DNA of 64,000 nucleotides from AP-15 sp963845735 (GTDB lineage: Bacteria > Pseudomonadota > Alphaproteobacteria > ATCC43930 > CGMCC-115725), in NCBI GenBank assembly GCA_963845735.1, contig CAWJTR010000039.1, forward strand, positions 62,001 to 126,000. The letters run 5' to 3'. Shown piece after piece: positions 8,740-17,521 of the stretch. Numbering within the stretch: position 1 is the stretch's first letter; each line of letters begins with the position of its first letter. The notes beneath the pieces are model-generated. The model was not told the DNA's origin. It ran no database searches and saw only the letters and a program-made list of their open reading frames with translations. Both the position numbers and the translations under genes were made by a program.

Positions 8740-9708
8740 TCAGGGCTGAGCTTTTTGCCAGCTCGGGTCGGGATCGAAGGTATTAATGGCCAGGGCGATC
8801 TCGGCGGTCTGCGGCCCGAGGTTCTTCTGGTAGACCGTCCCCTGGTGATTGACGATGAACGTCATCACGCCGGAATCGCCATAGCGCGCCGGCCAAGCGA
8901 CGAGGGCGAAGCCGCCGATCATCCGGCCGTTGACGATGTAATCGGCGGCGCCACCGGACGCGCTTGGACCTTGGCTGGTCAGCACCTTGAAGAAATAGCC
9001 GTGATAGGGCCTCGGCCCTTCCCCTTTCGCGCCCCGGCGATAACCCGCGGCGCGCGCCGAAGCCACCAGCGGACCCAACGGGCTCGGCGGCTCACCCTCC
9101 GCTGTCGGCCAGTAGAGGCCGTCCCTCTTGCCGGGAGTGCTGAGGACATGCTGCGCGTATTCCGCGGTGCCACTCTGCTGCCGCTGCAGATCGGCGTAAT
9201 CGCGCTGGGCGTCGACATAGGCGAGCATGGTCTGGATCGTCGACAGCTCGTTTTCGCCGACGCGGCGATCAAGTATCTCCTCGCGTCCCGCTGCGGTGTC
9301 GAACCGCCAATGATCATCGACTTTCTTCAGCGGAATCGGAAATGGCCAGTCATCTTTGCCGATGACCAGGGTGAGGGTATTGCCCGATCCGTCGAAATGG
9401 TGCCGCTCATTGGCGGCGGCGACGAAGCGTTCCCGCGCATTTTTGTCCGCGACTGGGTCGCCCGAATGAAGGATCGGCTCGATCCCGGGCCCAAAAATCT
9501 TGGCCACCGCAGAAAGATTGTTGGCCTTCAAGGCGTCGATCAGCGCCTTGAGCGCCTCGTCCGGAGAAGAAAAGCTCTCCTGCCGGACAGGCGTCGAAAC
9601 GGTCGGCGCGGCCAGAGCCGGTCGCTCAAGCCCGGTCGCAACGCAAAAGGCCACAAACAATCCTATCGGCGTGATGAGCGCCCGAGGGGCGAACCGTAAG
9701 GTATTCAT
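8740..9708 (-). CDS. DUF2950 family protein
   Basis: A secreted protein of 322 residues and unknown function. An N-terminal signal peptide runs to about residue 34 (ATGLERPALAAP). Family blocks follow: FSSPDEALKALIDALK, VIGKDDWPFPIPL, GLYWPTAEGEPPSPLGPLV and a C-terminal HQGTVYQKNLG. It lies 16 bases downstream of the DUF3300 gene on the same strand, and these two families recur as neighbours in proteobacteria, so they probably act together in the periplasm or envelope. No catalytic residues are known for the family. Confidence 0.9.
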   Translation of the reverse strand: MNTLRFAPRALITPIGLFVAFCVATGLERPALAAPTVSTPVRQESFSSPDEALKALIDALKANNLSAVAKIFGPGIEPILHSGDPVADKNARERFVAAANERHHFDGSGNTLTLVIGKDDWPFPIPLKKVDDHWRFDTAAGREEILDRRVGENELSTIQTMLAYVDAQRDYADLQRQQSGTAEYAQHVLSTPGKRDGLYWPTAEGEPPSPLGPLVASARAAGYRRGAKGEGPRPYHGYFFKVLTSQGPSASGGAADYIVNGRMIGGFALVAWPARYGDSGVMTFIVNHQGTVYQKNLGPQTAEIALAINTFDPDPSWQKAQP

Positions 9709-9724
9709 CCCGCGCCTCCTCGGC

Positions 9725-11206
9725 TCAGGGTGACTTCAGCGTCGGCCATGGAACCCGCCCCCCACCGCCGCGGCCACCGCCCCCAGCGGCGCGGGCCCCG
9801 CCGCCGCCGGCCCGTTGACCGCCGCCGCCCTGGGCCCGTCCCGTGATCTGCTGGCGGCTAGCCGCGCCGCGCTGTGAAGAGGCACGGGCCTGGGCGCCGT
9901 TGCCGGGATTGAAGGCCGAGCGCTGAGCGGCGCCCGCTCCGGCGCTGCCGGCGCCGCGCGAGGCGGCGATGTTGGGATGTTGCGCCAGAGCCTGACGGCC
10001 TGTCTGGGCTCCGGGACGCGCCGCAGGGCCTTGCCCGCCGGGGTGCGCCGAGGCCACTCGGTTTTGCGCCGCGGGGCGCGCCGCCGCCACCCGGTTTTGT
10101 GCTGCGGGGCGAGCAGCCGCCACGCGAGCCTGTGCAGCGGGGCGTGCCGCTGCGGCAGTTGCGACGCCTCCGGCGCGGCCCGCGGCGGCGCCCGCACCCT
10201 GTCCCGCGTACCCCCGATAATTCTCACGGGCGGCGGCTCCGGTCGTCGCCCGGCCATAGCGCTGGCTGGTCGCTGTGTCGCGATAAGCGACGCCTTGGCG
10301 GTGCACCGCGTTGTGCTGCCACGTGTTGCCGGAAACCACATTGCGATTGAGGTTGATGCGATTGAATTGGTTCGAGTTGATCGTGACGTTGCCGCCACCC
10401 CAATTGGGGCGTCCCCAGCCCCACAGCGAGCTGACGACCGCGACCCCGGCGCCAAAGGCAAGACCGGTCGCAAGGCCGGCGGCTATGCCGTAACCGACCG
10501 GCGGCGGAAAGGCAAATGGCTGATAAGCCGGATACGGCCAGGCGCCATACGCTGTAGCTGGATCATAGTAAGGCACATAGACTTGCTGCGGGTCGGTAGG
10601 CTCGATTGCAATGATCGGTTCCTCGGTGACCAGCGCCATCGTTGCCGGCGCTCCGCTCGGCGGCGCCACAGCTGCGGGGGCTTGGACCGTCACCGTTTGC
10701 TGCGGGGTCGATTTCAGGGTTCCCGCGGCTTGCGCCTTGCGGCGCAGGCGTTGCACCGAGGCAAGGCAATCCTGCTCCTGGCCGAGAAAGGCGTCACCGA
10801 GCTGTTGCGTCCAGTCGAGCTGGTCAGACATCATCTTGAGGACGCTGGGAAACGGCACCAACGATTTGACGCTGGCGTCCCAGCTTTGCCCTTCTAGGGC
10901 CTTCGCCAGGGCATCGCCCGCCAGCGCCGCATTCTTCGGGTCCGCGACCCATCGCTCCGCCATGACGACCTCAAGGGGGTAGGTGGCGGCGGTCAGGATT
11001 TGGGCGATCAGCTCATCGGGATAGAGCGCAATCGGCGCGAGAAGCTGATCGAGCTGTTCCGGTTTGAACGCCGGCGGATTCGCCGGCTCCGGCTGCTGCG
11101 CCGCGACCGGCTGCGGTGGCGCCGCGGGCTGTTGCGCCGCCGCCTGCATCAACAGCAGGCGGAGGGCGATAGCTACCGCGGCAAAAATTCGCAATGCGGC
11201 TCTCAC
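9725..11206 (-). CDS. DUF3300 family protein with long low-complexity tail
   Basis: A 493-residue exported protein, upstream partner of the DUF2950 gene. The signal peptide ends near AAAQQ. A DUF3300 domain (about residues 45-290) has the hallmark LLAPIALYPDELIAQIL, ATYPLEVVMAERWV and PYYDPATAYG. After a Gly-rich transmembrane-like stretch (GYGIAAGLATGLAFGAG) comes a ~200-residue Ala/Arg/Gln/Gly tail with repeated AARPAAQ-RVA units, likely disordered and possibly nucleic-acid or surface binding. The function is unknown. The tail's GC-rich repeats make frameshift calls unreliable there, but the frame is open throughout. Confidence 0.88.
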   Translation of the reverse strand: MRAALRIFAAVAIALRLLLMQAAAQQPAAPPQPVAAQQPEPANPPAFKPEQLDQLLAPIALYPDELIAQILTAATYPLEVVMAERWVADPKNAALAGDALAKALEGQSWDASVKSLVPFPSVLKMMSDQLDWTQQLGDAFLGQEQDCLASVQRLRRKAQAAGTLKSTPQQTVTVQAPAAVAPPSGAPATMALVTEEPIIAIEPTDPQQVYVPYYDPATAYGAWPYPAYQPFAFPPPVGYGIAAGLATGLAFGAGVAVVSSLWGWGRPNWGGGNVTINSNQFNRINLNRNVVSGNTWQHNAVHRQGVAYRDTATSQRYGRATTGAAARENYRGYAGQGAGAAAGRAGGVATAAAARPAAQARVAAARPAAQNRVAAARPAAQNRVASAHPGGQGPAARPGAQTGRQALAQHPNIAASRGAGSAGAGAAQRSAFNPGNGAQARASSQRGAASRQQITGRAQGGGGQRAGGGGARAAGGGGRGGGGRVPWPTLKSP

Positions 11207-11278
11207 ACTGTCCTCCCTTTGAGCCCGGTCGCCCAGCGGGACAACATCTCGCCCCGGGAGCCGGTCGGCACAATGCGC

Positions 11279-12232
11279 CTAATCGCGGATGACGCAGCGA
11301 AAGCCGACATGACTTGTCGATGTGTCGACCGGTTCCGCGTGACGCGCAGCCGGGCGATAGCGGCGGCAGTAATTGGGTGCGCAAAGATGCGAGCCGCCCT
11401 TTAGCACCTTGCGCGGGATCTTGATCTCGGGCTGGCGGGGATCGTAGCTCGCGGCTTCGGGCCCGCCGCGCGGGTTCTCCGGGATACAGCAGGCCTTTGG
11501 CGCCTCGGCCGGATGCTTTGGCGAATACCAGTCGGCGGTCCATTCCCAAACATTGCCGATCATGTCGTAAAGGCCGTATCCGTTCGCCGGGAAGGCAGTA
11601 ACCGGCGAGGTGCGCTCGAACCCGTCCGGCGCCAGGTTCTGGCGCGGGAACTCGCCCTGCCAGGTATTGGCCATATGCTTGCCGGCAGGGGTGAATTCGT
11701 TGCCCCAGGCGAACTCGGCGCCGTCAAGCCCGCCGCGCGCGGCGAATTCCCATTCGGCCTCGCTCGGGAGGTCCTTGCCAGCCCAGCGGGCATAGGCGAG
11801 CGCATCGCCATAGGCGACGTGCACCACCGGATGGTTGTCGTGCCCATTGATATTGCTCTTTGGGCCATAGGGATGGCGCCAGTCGGCACCCTTCAGAAAG
11901 GTCCACCACTGGCTCCAATCGCGCAGATCGACCGGGTGCGCAGGCGGTGTGAACACCAGCGAGCCGGCATAAATCATGTGCGGCAATGCGCCCGGATAAT
12001 CCTTGGGGTCGGGTGGGATTTCGGCAAAGGTGACATGGCCGGTCGCCCGGACGAATTCCTTGAATTGACGGTTGGTGACTGGATGCCGGTCGATCCGGAA
12101 CGCCTCGACGCTGACTTGGTGGGCCGGCGCTTCTTCCGGGTAATGCTTGTCCGACCCCATATGGAACGTGCCGCCTGGCACCAGGATCATGTCGTCGGCG
12201 TCCATCGCCATCGTCTCGGCGTCCCTGACCAT
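11279..12232 (-). CDS. Formylglycine-generating enzyme family protein
   Basis: An FGE/SUMF1-fold protein. True members oxidise a Cys (in CxPxR of sulfatases) to formylglycine using copper and O2. Here the fold is full length, from MILVPGGTFHMGSD through HPVVHVAYGDALAYARWAG and YDMIGNVWEWTADW to HVGFRCV. The active-site pair is present as GGSHLCAPNYC, two cysteines four residues apart, followed by RRYRPAARH. That matches genuine FGE rather than the many catalytically dead relatives. Candidate starts are ATG 12232, 12211 and 12205; 12232 is used. No sulfatase gene lies in the window, so the client is encoded elsewhere or differs. Confidence 0.88.
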   Translation of the reverse strand: MVRDAETMAMDADDMILVPGGTFHMGSDKHYPEEAPAHQVSVEAFRIDRHPVTNRQFKEFVRATGHVTFAEIPPDPKDYPGALPHMIYAGSLVFTPPAHPVDLRDWSQWWTFLKGADWRHPYGPKSNINGHDNHPVVHVAYGDALAYARWAGKDLPSEAEWEFAARGGLDGAEFAWGNEFTPAGKHMANTWQGEFPRQNLAPDGFERTSPVTAFPANGYGLYDMIGNVWEWTADWYSPKHPAEAPKACCIPENPRGGPEAASYDPRQPEIKIPRKVLKGGSHLCAPNYCRRYRPAARHAEPVDTSTSHVGFRCVIRD

Positions 12233-12362
12233 TGTGCGAGCGAAGCAAGGTGCAGCGTCCAGGCCAAGCAATCCTGAGCCGGCTGATCGAAGCAAGTCAA
12301 TGAGTGCCGCTGGAACGTGAACCTTGGTGCCGAGAGCCGCCCCGGCATGCAATGCTCAGCGC

Positions 12363-13260
12363 ATGGTTCGCACCGCCTATCTCGCCGCGGACGGGTATGT
12401 CGACGAGCTCGCCGCGGAGTTGGGGGTTGTCGAGCGCGTACACCGCCGCCTGCTGATCGCCGCGGGGGCGCCGCGGCCGGCGGCATGGGCGGCCAATGTG
12501 TGGCTCGACCCGCAGAAGATCGCGATCGCAGTCGATTTCCGACGCGGCGGCGAAATTGCGCGCCATCCAGCGCAATTGGGCGGTTTATGCGCCGGTTCTG
12601 CACCGGCGTGCGATGCTGATCCAGGAACAATTGCCGAAGGTTTCGGCCAGGCCCTTGGTTTTCGGGATGCCGGTGCCAACGGCACCGCTAGGTTCGTGGA
12701 CCTTGCTCGATGCCGGAACGGTGCTGGCGTCGCCACATTGCGCGAGCCCGTTTCCAAATGGCGAGGTTCGCTTTGTCGAGGACCATGCCGGGCCGCCGAG
12801 CCGCGCCTATCTGAAATTGTGGGAGGCGCTGACCTTGATCGGTCGGCGGCCGGGGGCGGGAGAGATTTGCCTCGATCTCGGCAGCAGCCCCGGCGGCTGG
12901 AGTTGGGCGTTGCAGCAGATGGAGGCGCGGGTGATCAGTGTCGACAAGGCGCCGCTCGCCGCCCAGGTCGCGCGTCTGCCGGGCATCGAGCACCGGCTCG
13001 ACAGCGCCTTTGCTCTCGATCCGCACGCGGTCGGTCCGGTCGACTGGCTGTTTTCGGATGTCGCGTGCTATCCGGCGCGGCTGCTGGCATTGGTCGAGCG
13101 CTGGCTCGGGGCCGGCATCTGCCGGAATTTTGTCTGCACGATCAAATTCCAGGGCGAGACCGATCACCAGATCGCCCGGCGCTTTGCCGCCATCCCGGGC
13201 TCGCAGCTGCGCCACCTCTTTCACAACAAGCACGAGTTGACCTGGAGCAAGATCGGCTAG
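12363..13260 (+). pseudogene. FtsJ/RlmM-like SAM-dependent methyltransferase with an early frameshift
   Basis: An FtsJ-type RNA 2'-O-methyltransferase relative. From ATG 12363 the first ~58 codons (VRTAYLAADGYVDELAAEL) form the N-terminal domain. At about 12535-12540 the homologous sequence moves one frame (SDAAAKLRAIQRNWAVYAP) and runs to the stop at 13260. The C-terminal half holds the SAM motif LDLGSSPGGWSWALQ, the acidic VISVDKAPL and the DWLFSDVACYP block, with the K-D-K pattern partly recognisable. As read, the start codon and catalytic domain are in different frames, so no full protein can be made unless the indel is a sequencing error. The downstream SDR follows after 29 bases and may be co-transcribed. 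Confidence 0.8.
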
Positions 13261-13289
13261 GATGCGGAGCTTCGAAAAGGGGGGACGGG

Positions 13290-14072
13290 ATGGAGCTGGG
13301 ATTGCGCGGAAAGAAGGCGCTGGTGACGGGCGCTTCGAAGGGGATCGGGCGGGCCTGCGCCGAGGTATTGGCCGAGGAGGGGTGCGACGTCGTGCTGGTG
13401 TCGCGCACCGCGGCTGATCTCGAAGCGGCGCGGGCGGGGATCGTCGCCAAGCACAACGTCGCGGTGCGGGTGTTTCCGCTCGACCTCTCCGACAGCGGCA
13501 ATGTCGACAAGCTCGCCGCCGAATGCGCCGACACCGAAATCCTGGTCAACAACGCCGGGGCCATTCCCGGCGGCAATATCGACGCGATCGACGAAGCGCG
13601 CTGGCGCGAGGCCTGGGATTTGAAGGTGTTCGGCTACATCAACATGACCCGGCGCTTTTATGCGCTGATGCGCGGGCGCAAACAGGGGGTCATCGTCAAC
13701 ATCCTCGGCGCGGCCGGTGAGAACCCCGATTTCGACTATATCGCGGGCTCGTCGGGCAATGCCTCGTTGATGGCGTTTACCCGGGCGATGGGCGGGACCG
13801 CGCCGCGCGACGGGCTGCGCGTTCTCGGCATCAACCCCGGCCCAGTCATGACCGAGCGTCTCGTCACCCTGATGCGCACCCGCGCCCAGGACCATTTCGG
13901 CGATGCCGAGCGCTGGACCGAATTCATGAAGCCGTTGGCTTTCGGCCGCGCCGCCAAGCCCGAGGAAATCGGCTGGATGGCCGCATTCCTCGCCTCCGAC
14001 CGTTCCGCCTATACCACCGGCTCGATCATCACGATCGACGGCGGCGGTTCCAGCCGACGCAGCGCGCTTTAG
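13290..14072 (+). CDS. SDR-family protein lacking the YxxxK catalytic motif
   Basis: A 260-residue short-chain dehydrogenase-fold protein. Start ATG 13290 has a strong Shine-Dalgarno (aaggggggac). The cofactor site is intact (TGASKGIGRACAE, NNAG) and the C-terminal IDGGG is normal. However, where SDRs have YxASK this protein reads FDYIAGSSGNASLMAF, with Gly and Asn at the expected Tyr and Lys positions, and the Ser block reads NILGAAG. The tetrad is therefore degenerate. A subgroup of SDRs in bacterial degradation clusters looks like this, and the nearby Tyr could serve instead. It may be a reductase with altered chemistry or a non-enzymatic NAD(P) binder. Confidence 0.88.
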   Translation: MELGLRGKKALVTGASKGIGRACAEVLAEEGCDVVLVSRTAADLEAARAGIVAKHNVAVRVFPLDLSDSGNVDKLAAECADTEILVNNAGAIPGGNIDAIDEARWREAWDLKVFGYINMTRRFYALMRGRKQGVIVNILGAAGENPDFDYIAGSSGNASLMAFTRAMGGTAPRDGLRVLGINPGPVMTERLVTLMRTRAQDHFGDAERWTEFMKPLAFGRAAKPEEIGWMAAFLASDRSAYTTGSIITIDGGGSSRRSAL

Positions 14073-14252
14073 ACCTGCGCGTGGCGCTAAAGCCGCGATG
14101 GGATTAAAATCGGATTCGCGCTGCCTCTACTGAAGGGACCCAAGTTAGGTCGGCAGATCCTCTCCCTCAGCCTGGATGCGCGGCCGCACAATCAGTCCGA
14201 TCATTCCAGAGTATGTCCCTCCACGAACGTCGCGTGTAGGCGCAACGTGCAA

Positions 14253-14283
14253 ATGTCAGCGCCGTCCAATTTAAAAATGTCAG
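14253..14283. repeat. Left terminal inverted repeat of the ISNCY-type element
   Basis: Begins atgtcagcg and ends aaatgtcag. It matches the reverse complement of 15766-15797 at the outer nine bases and at the inner ccaattta/aaatgtca block, with mismatches and a small gap between. The two TGTCA cores within one repeat suggest two transposase-binding sites. Confidence 0.75.
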
Positions 14284-14321
14284 TCTCCCCGGCTTTTGGC
14301 GGGCTGTGGGGGGCGGCATCG

Positions 14322-15626
14322 ATGACGGTGCTGAGCGTGAGCGATGGCGAGATGCGGCGTCTCGAGGTGTTGGGCGACGTCGATCGAGGTGGTCTGCCGG
14401 TGCGTGCTGCCGCGCAGCTGTTGGGGCGCAGCGAGCGCCAGGTATGGCGGTTGTTGCAGGCGTTTCGCGGTGACGGTGTCGCGGGTTTGATTTCGAAGAA
14501 GCGCGGCCGGCCGAGCAACCGTAAGACGGCTGAGCCGCTCCGCGCGGCGGTGCTGCGGATCGTGCGCCAGAACTATGCCGATTTCGGCCCGACCTTGGCC
14601 GCCGACAAGCTCGCCGCCGAGCACGGTTTTGCGGCCTCTAGCGAGACCTTGCGCGAAGTGGATGATCGCTGACGGGCTGTGGCGCGATGGTAAGCAGCGC
14701 AAACGCATCCACCAGCCGCGGCCGCGGCGCGAGTGCGTCGGCGAACTGGTGCAAGTCGACGGCAGCGAGCATTGGTGGTTCGAGGACCGCGGGCCGCAAT
14801 GCACCCTGCTGGTGTTTGTCGACGACGCGACCAGCCGGCTGATGCACCTGCAATTTGTCGAGAGCGAGAGTTCGAGCCCTTCGCCTATTTTGACGCGGCC
14901 CGCGCCTATCTGGAGGCCTGGGGCAAGCCGGTCGCGTTCTACAGCGACAAGCATGGGGTGTTTCGGGTCAACCATCCGGGCGCGGTTGGCGGCGACGGGA
15001 TGACCCAGTTTGGCCGGGCTTTGCACGCACTCAACATCGACATCATCTGCGCCAATTCGAGCCCGGCCAAGGGCCGGGTCGAGCGCGCCAACAAGACCTT
15101 GCAGGATCGCCTGGTCAAGGAATTGCGGCTGGCGGGTGCGGCCACCCTGGCGGACGGCAACGCCCTGCTCCCGGCGTTCATCGCCGACTACAACGCGCGC
15201 TTTGCCAAAGCGCCGGCCAACAACAAGGATCTGCACCGGCCGCTGCGCGCCGGCGACGATCTCGACGACGCCTTTGCCTGGAAGGAAGAACGCACCCTGT
15301 CACAGGCGCTGACCCTGCAATACGACAAGGTCATGTTCATCCTGGAGCCAAGCGAGCAAGCCAAGGCGGCGATCGGCAAGCGGGTCACCGTCGTCGATTA
15401 TCCCGACGGCCGGCTGGCGATCCGCTATCGCGGCGTCGAACTGGCGTATCGGACCTTTGACAAAATTCGCCAGGTCTCGCAGGCCGCGATCGTCGAGAAC
15501 AAACAGCTCGGCGCCGCGCTCGCCTTTATCCGCGAGCAGCAGCTCCGCCGCGGGCCGGAGCGGCGCAGCACGAAAGCGCCACGCCGGCGCGACCAGCGCG
15601 ACGCGCGTCTCTTTAAAGTCGGTTGA
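14322..15626 (+). pseudogene. ISNCY family transposase, two compensating frameshifts
   Basis: DDE integrase-type transposase. The N-terminal helix-turn-helix (AAQLLGRSERQVWRLLQ) and RGRPSNR linker run to ETLRE, where an extra base near 14655 throws the frame. The WMIADGLWRDGKQRKRI continuation is one frame over, with the first catalytic Asp in VQVDGSEHWW. A second indel near 14868 returns to the starting frame (EPFAYFDAARAYLEAWGK), giving the second Asp in FYSDKHG and the Glu in KGRVERANKTLQDRL, up to the stop at 15626. All three acidic residues survive, but no single frame encodes them, so the element cannot move on its own. Confidence 0.82.
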
Positions 15627-15765
15627 GCCTCCTACAAGCCGAGCGGGCCGAGCCCGCTCGGTAAAAACAAGGCGGAGCGGTTTCGAGCGCCCGTACCGCG
15701 GACGGCGGGCGGGCGCTGCGCTGCGCCGGGGCTCCGCGCCCGTCCACCGCCCGCCCCAACCATAG

Positions 15766-15797
15766 TGACATTTCTAAATTGGGGAAAACGCTGACAT
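15766..15797. repeat. Right terminal inverted repeat of the ISNCY-type element
   Basis: Reads tgacatttctaaattgg, then gggaaaacgctgacat. It is the inverted partner of 14253-14283 and marks the right boundary; sequence beyond it belongs to an IS1595 scrap on the opposite strand. Confidence 0.75.
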
Positions 15798-15804
15798 CTC
15801 TATT

Positions 15805-16010
15805 TGGGCTGGACAGATACGATTCGCCGACGTGGTGATAGATGCCAACGATGCCTCGCTTGAAGATCGAGAAGAAGTTCTCGACCGTGTTGGTATGCCA
15901 AAACGCGGCGCGGACATATTCCTCGGCGCTGTAATTGACGCTGCCGTGCCCCGCGAACTCGCGCCCGATTGCCGGATAAACCGTGGCATTGTCAGTCATC
16001 ACATGCTCGC
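15805..16010 (-). pseudogene. IS1595-family transposase fragment
   Basis: Translating the minus strand gives HVMTDNATVYPAIGREFAG, then HGSVNYSAEEYVRA and HTNTVENFFSIFKRGIVG. This corresponds closely to the C-terminal third of the intact IS1595 transposase at 30734-31678 (MTDEALVYERLGREFAG, HTNTVESFFALLKRAVFG). Both ends are missing: the piece stops at the ISNCY right end and abuts an unrelated integrase scrap upstream. It cannot be functional. Confidence 0.82.
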
Positions 16011-16039
16011 CCGGTTGACGTGGGTAACGATGATCGGCC

Positions 16040-16260
16040 GCAGGGTCGTCGCAGTCACGTTGGCGACCAATCACGCAGCAGCTCAAGCAGCTGCGGCGAC
16101 AACATGGCGTGGCGGTCCCCCGCTTTCGCGAGGGCAGGCTCTTGCGGCCTTTACCCTGCTCGACCCGCAGCAGCATGCGCTCGGAGTCGATGTCGCCGAC
16201 CTTGCCCTTGGCACCCAGAATTTCGCGATCGTCCGCGCCCTGCCGATTGTGTTCTCTAAT
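16040..16260 (-). pseudogene. Fragment of an IS91-associated tyrosine recombinase
   Basis: The minus strand encodes KVGDIDSERMLLRVEQGKG and, in another frame, RHAMLSPQLLELLRDW. Both are signature pieces of the integrase that accompanies IS91-type elements (compare KVGDIDTGRMLLR in the chimera at 27850-28660). The two pieces are out of frame with each other, and the catalytic Arg/His/Tyr region is lost. It is joined directly to the IS1595 scrap, so this stretch is a mosaic of several insertions and deletions. Confidence 0.7.
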
Positions 16261-16371
16261 GGGTCAAGGGCGACGGCTCGGTGATGAGCGATATCGACGC
16301 TGTCGGGTGTCTGTGTTCTCTGCGTGCTCATTGTGGCGCTTGATGGGGTCAGCTGGGTGCAGAGAGGCTCG

Positions 16372-16395
16372 GTTGAAATCGCAGTTGAAATCGCA
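16372..16395. repeat. Two-copy 12-bp tandem repeat
   Basis: gttgaaatcgca occurs twice in direct succession (16372-16383 and 16384-16395), just outside the 3' side of the IS110 transposase. No function is evident. Confidence 0.75.
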
Positions 16396-16507
16396 GTCGG
16401 CTAGCCTTGCCGCATGCTACGGAATCGGCGCCGTCATCTGCTCCCTCCCTCGGGCGTCGCTCCGCTCGGGAGCTCGGTTCGACCTCCTGTCCGGTTGATG
16501 CTGCCGG

Positions 16508-17521
16508 TTACGCCGGTTTGAACTCGGTGCCGTGGCGCAACATGGCGTGCATGATGATGGCCAGACGACGGGCGAGCGCGATCCGCGCCTTGCGCATCGT
16601 CGATCGTTTGGCGATCGCCAATGCCCAGTCCTTTAGCTTCAGCGGTCCCTTGTAGCGCGTCAGCATGACGTTTGCGGCCTCGTACAAGAGGGTGCGCACC
16701 CGACGATCGCCGCACTTCGAGATGCTGCCGGTGTAATCGACCTCGCCCGACTGATAGCGCCGCGGCGCCAAGCCGAAATAGGCGCCAATCTCGCGAGACC
16801 GTCGGAAGCGCTCAGGATCGTCAATAGCCGCTGTGAAGGCGAGAGCGGTAAGTTGGCCGACACCGGGAATGCTCATCAGCCGTCGGCACGCTTCGGATGC
16901 CCTGACCATCCGCCTGATGTCGGCGTCAATCGCCACGATGGCGGCGAGCACGGCGGTGCGCGCCGCAACCAGACCCTGCATCGCGGCGGACAGGCCGGCG
17001 ATCCCCTCGCTCGCCCGCAGCGCCTGCTTGACGAAGACGGGACTGAGGGCACGGGGCAGTCGGACCCCAAAGATCACGGCGAGGCCGCGGATCTGGTTCT
17101 CCAACGTGACCCGCTGGCCGACCAGCTTCTTACGGGCGATGATCAGCGATCGTACCGCGTGGGCCGGCAGCGACTTCACATGAACCGGCTTGAAGAAACC
17201 AGTGCGGGCGAGATGCGCCAGGCCGCGGGCATCGTTGCGGTCGGTCTTGCGCGTCGCTAACGACTTCAGTGCCTGATAGGTCTGCCGGCTCTCGATGCAG
17301 ATAATGGGTAATCCAAGCCGTCCCAGGCCATGGTAGAGCATCGGCGCTATGCGGCCGGTCTCGAGCACAATGCGCCTGCAAGCCGGGGCTTGCGCGAGAG
17401 CCGCCGCGATACCGGCAGCCGTCGACGGCGCCTTCATCTCATGGATGACGGCGCCGTCTCGGTTCATGACACACACGTGCGTCTGCGCCATCGAGACGTC
17501 CAGTCCGGCAAAATACTCCAT
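16508..17521 (-). CDS. IS110-family transposase (DEDD recombinase), apparently intact
   Basis: A 337-residue IS110 recombinase. The N-terminal RuvC-like DEDD domain starts with FAGLDVSMAQTHV (first Asp) and contains IVLETG and TDRNDARGLAHLA, giving the D-E-D-D set. After a coiled coil comes the C-terminal Transposase_20 domain with SIPGVGQLTALAF and FAPRR-type sequence (YFGLAPRRYQSGEVDYTG), and the conserved Ser-containing GSISKCGDRRVRTLLYEAA. Length and both domains are complete and the start ATG 17521 is sound. This is the only transposase in the left half that looks active. IS110 elements lack ordinary inverted repeats and use a noncoding RNA from one end to choose target and donor sites. 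Confidence 0.92.
   Translation of the reverse strand: MEYFAGLDVSMAQTHVCVMNRDGAVIHEMKAPSTAAGIAAALAQAPACRRIVLETGRIAPMLYHGLGRLGLPIICIESRQTYQALKSLATRKTDRNDARGLAHLARTGFFKPVHVKSLPAHAVRSLIIARKKLVGQRVTLENQIRGLAVIFGVRLPRALSPVFVKQALRASEGIAGLSAAMQGLVAARTAVLAAIVAIDADIRRMVRASEACRRLMSIPGVGQLTALAFTAAIDDPERFRRSREIGAYFGLAPRRYQSGEVDYTGSISKCGDRRVRTLLYEAANVMLTRYKGPLKLKDWALAIAKRSTMRKARIALARRLAIIMHAMLRHGTEFKPA

Larger units (their letters stand above)
14253..15797 (+). mobile_element. ISNCY-type insertion sequence with imperfect terminal inverted repeats
   Basis: The left end (14253-14283, atgtcagcg...ccaattta...aaatgtca) and right end (15766-15797) are inverted copies of each other, each containing an outer ATGTCAGCG and an inner AAATGTCA with CCAATTTA between. 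Together they bound about 1.55 kb that carries one degenerate integrase-type transposase. No target duplication could be seen. The element sits just left of unrelated IS scraps, so it landed in an already damaged area. Confidence 0.8.

Noticed and set aside
14201..14252. Continuation of the IS1595 fragment on the far side of the ISNCY element
   Set aside because: The sequence left of 14253 does not translate into the expected transposase C-terminus, so the ISNCY element is not a simple insertion into that gene.
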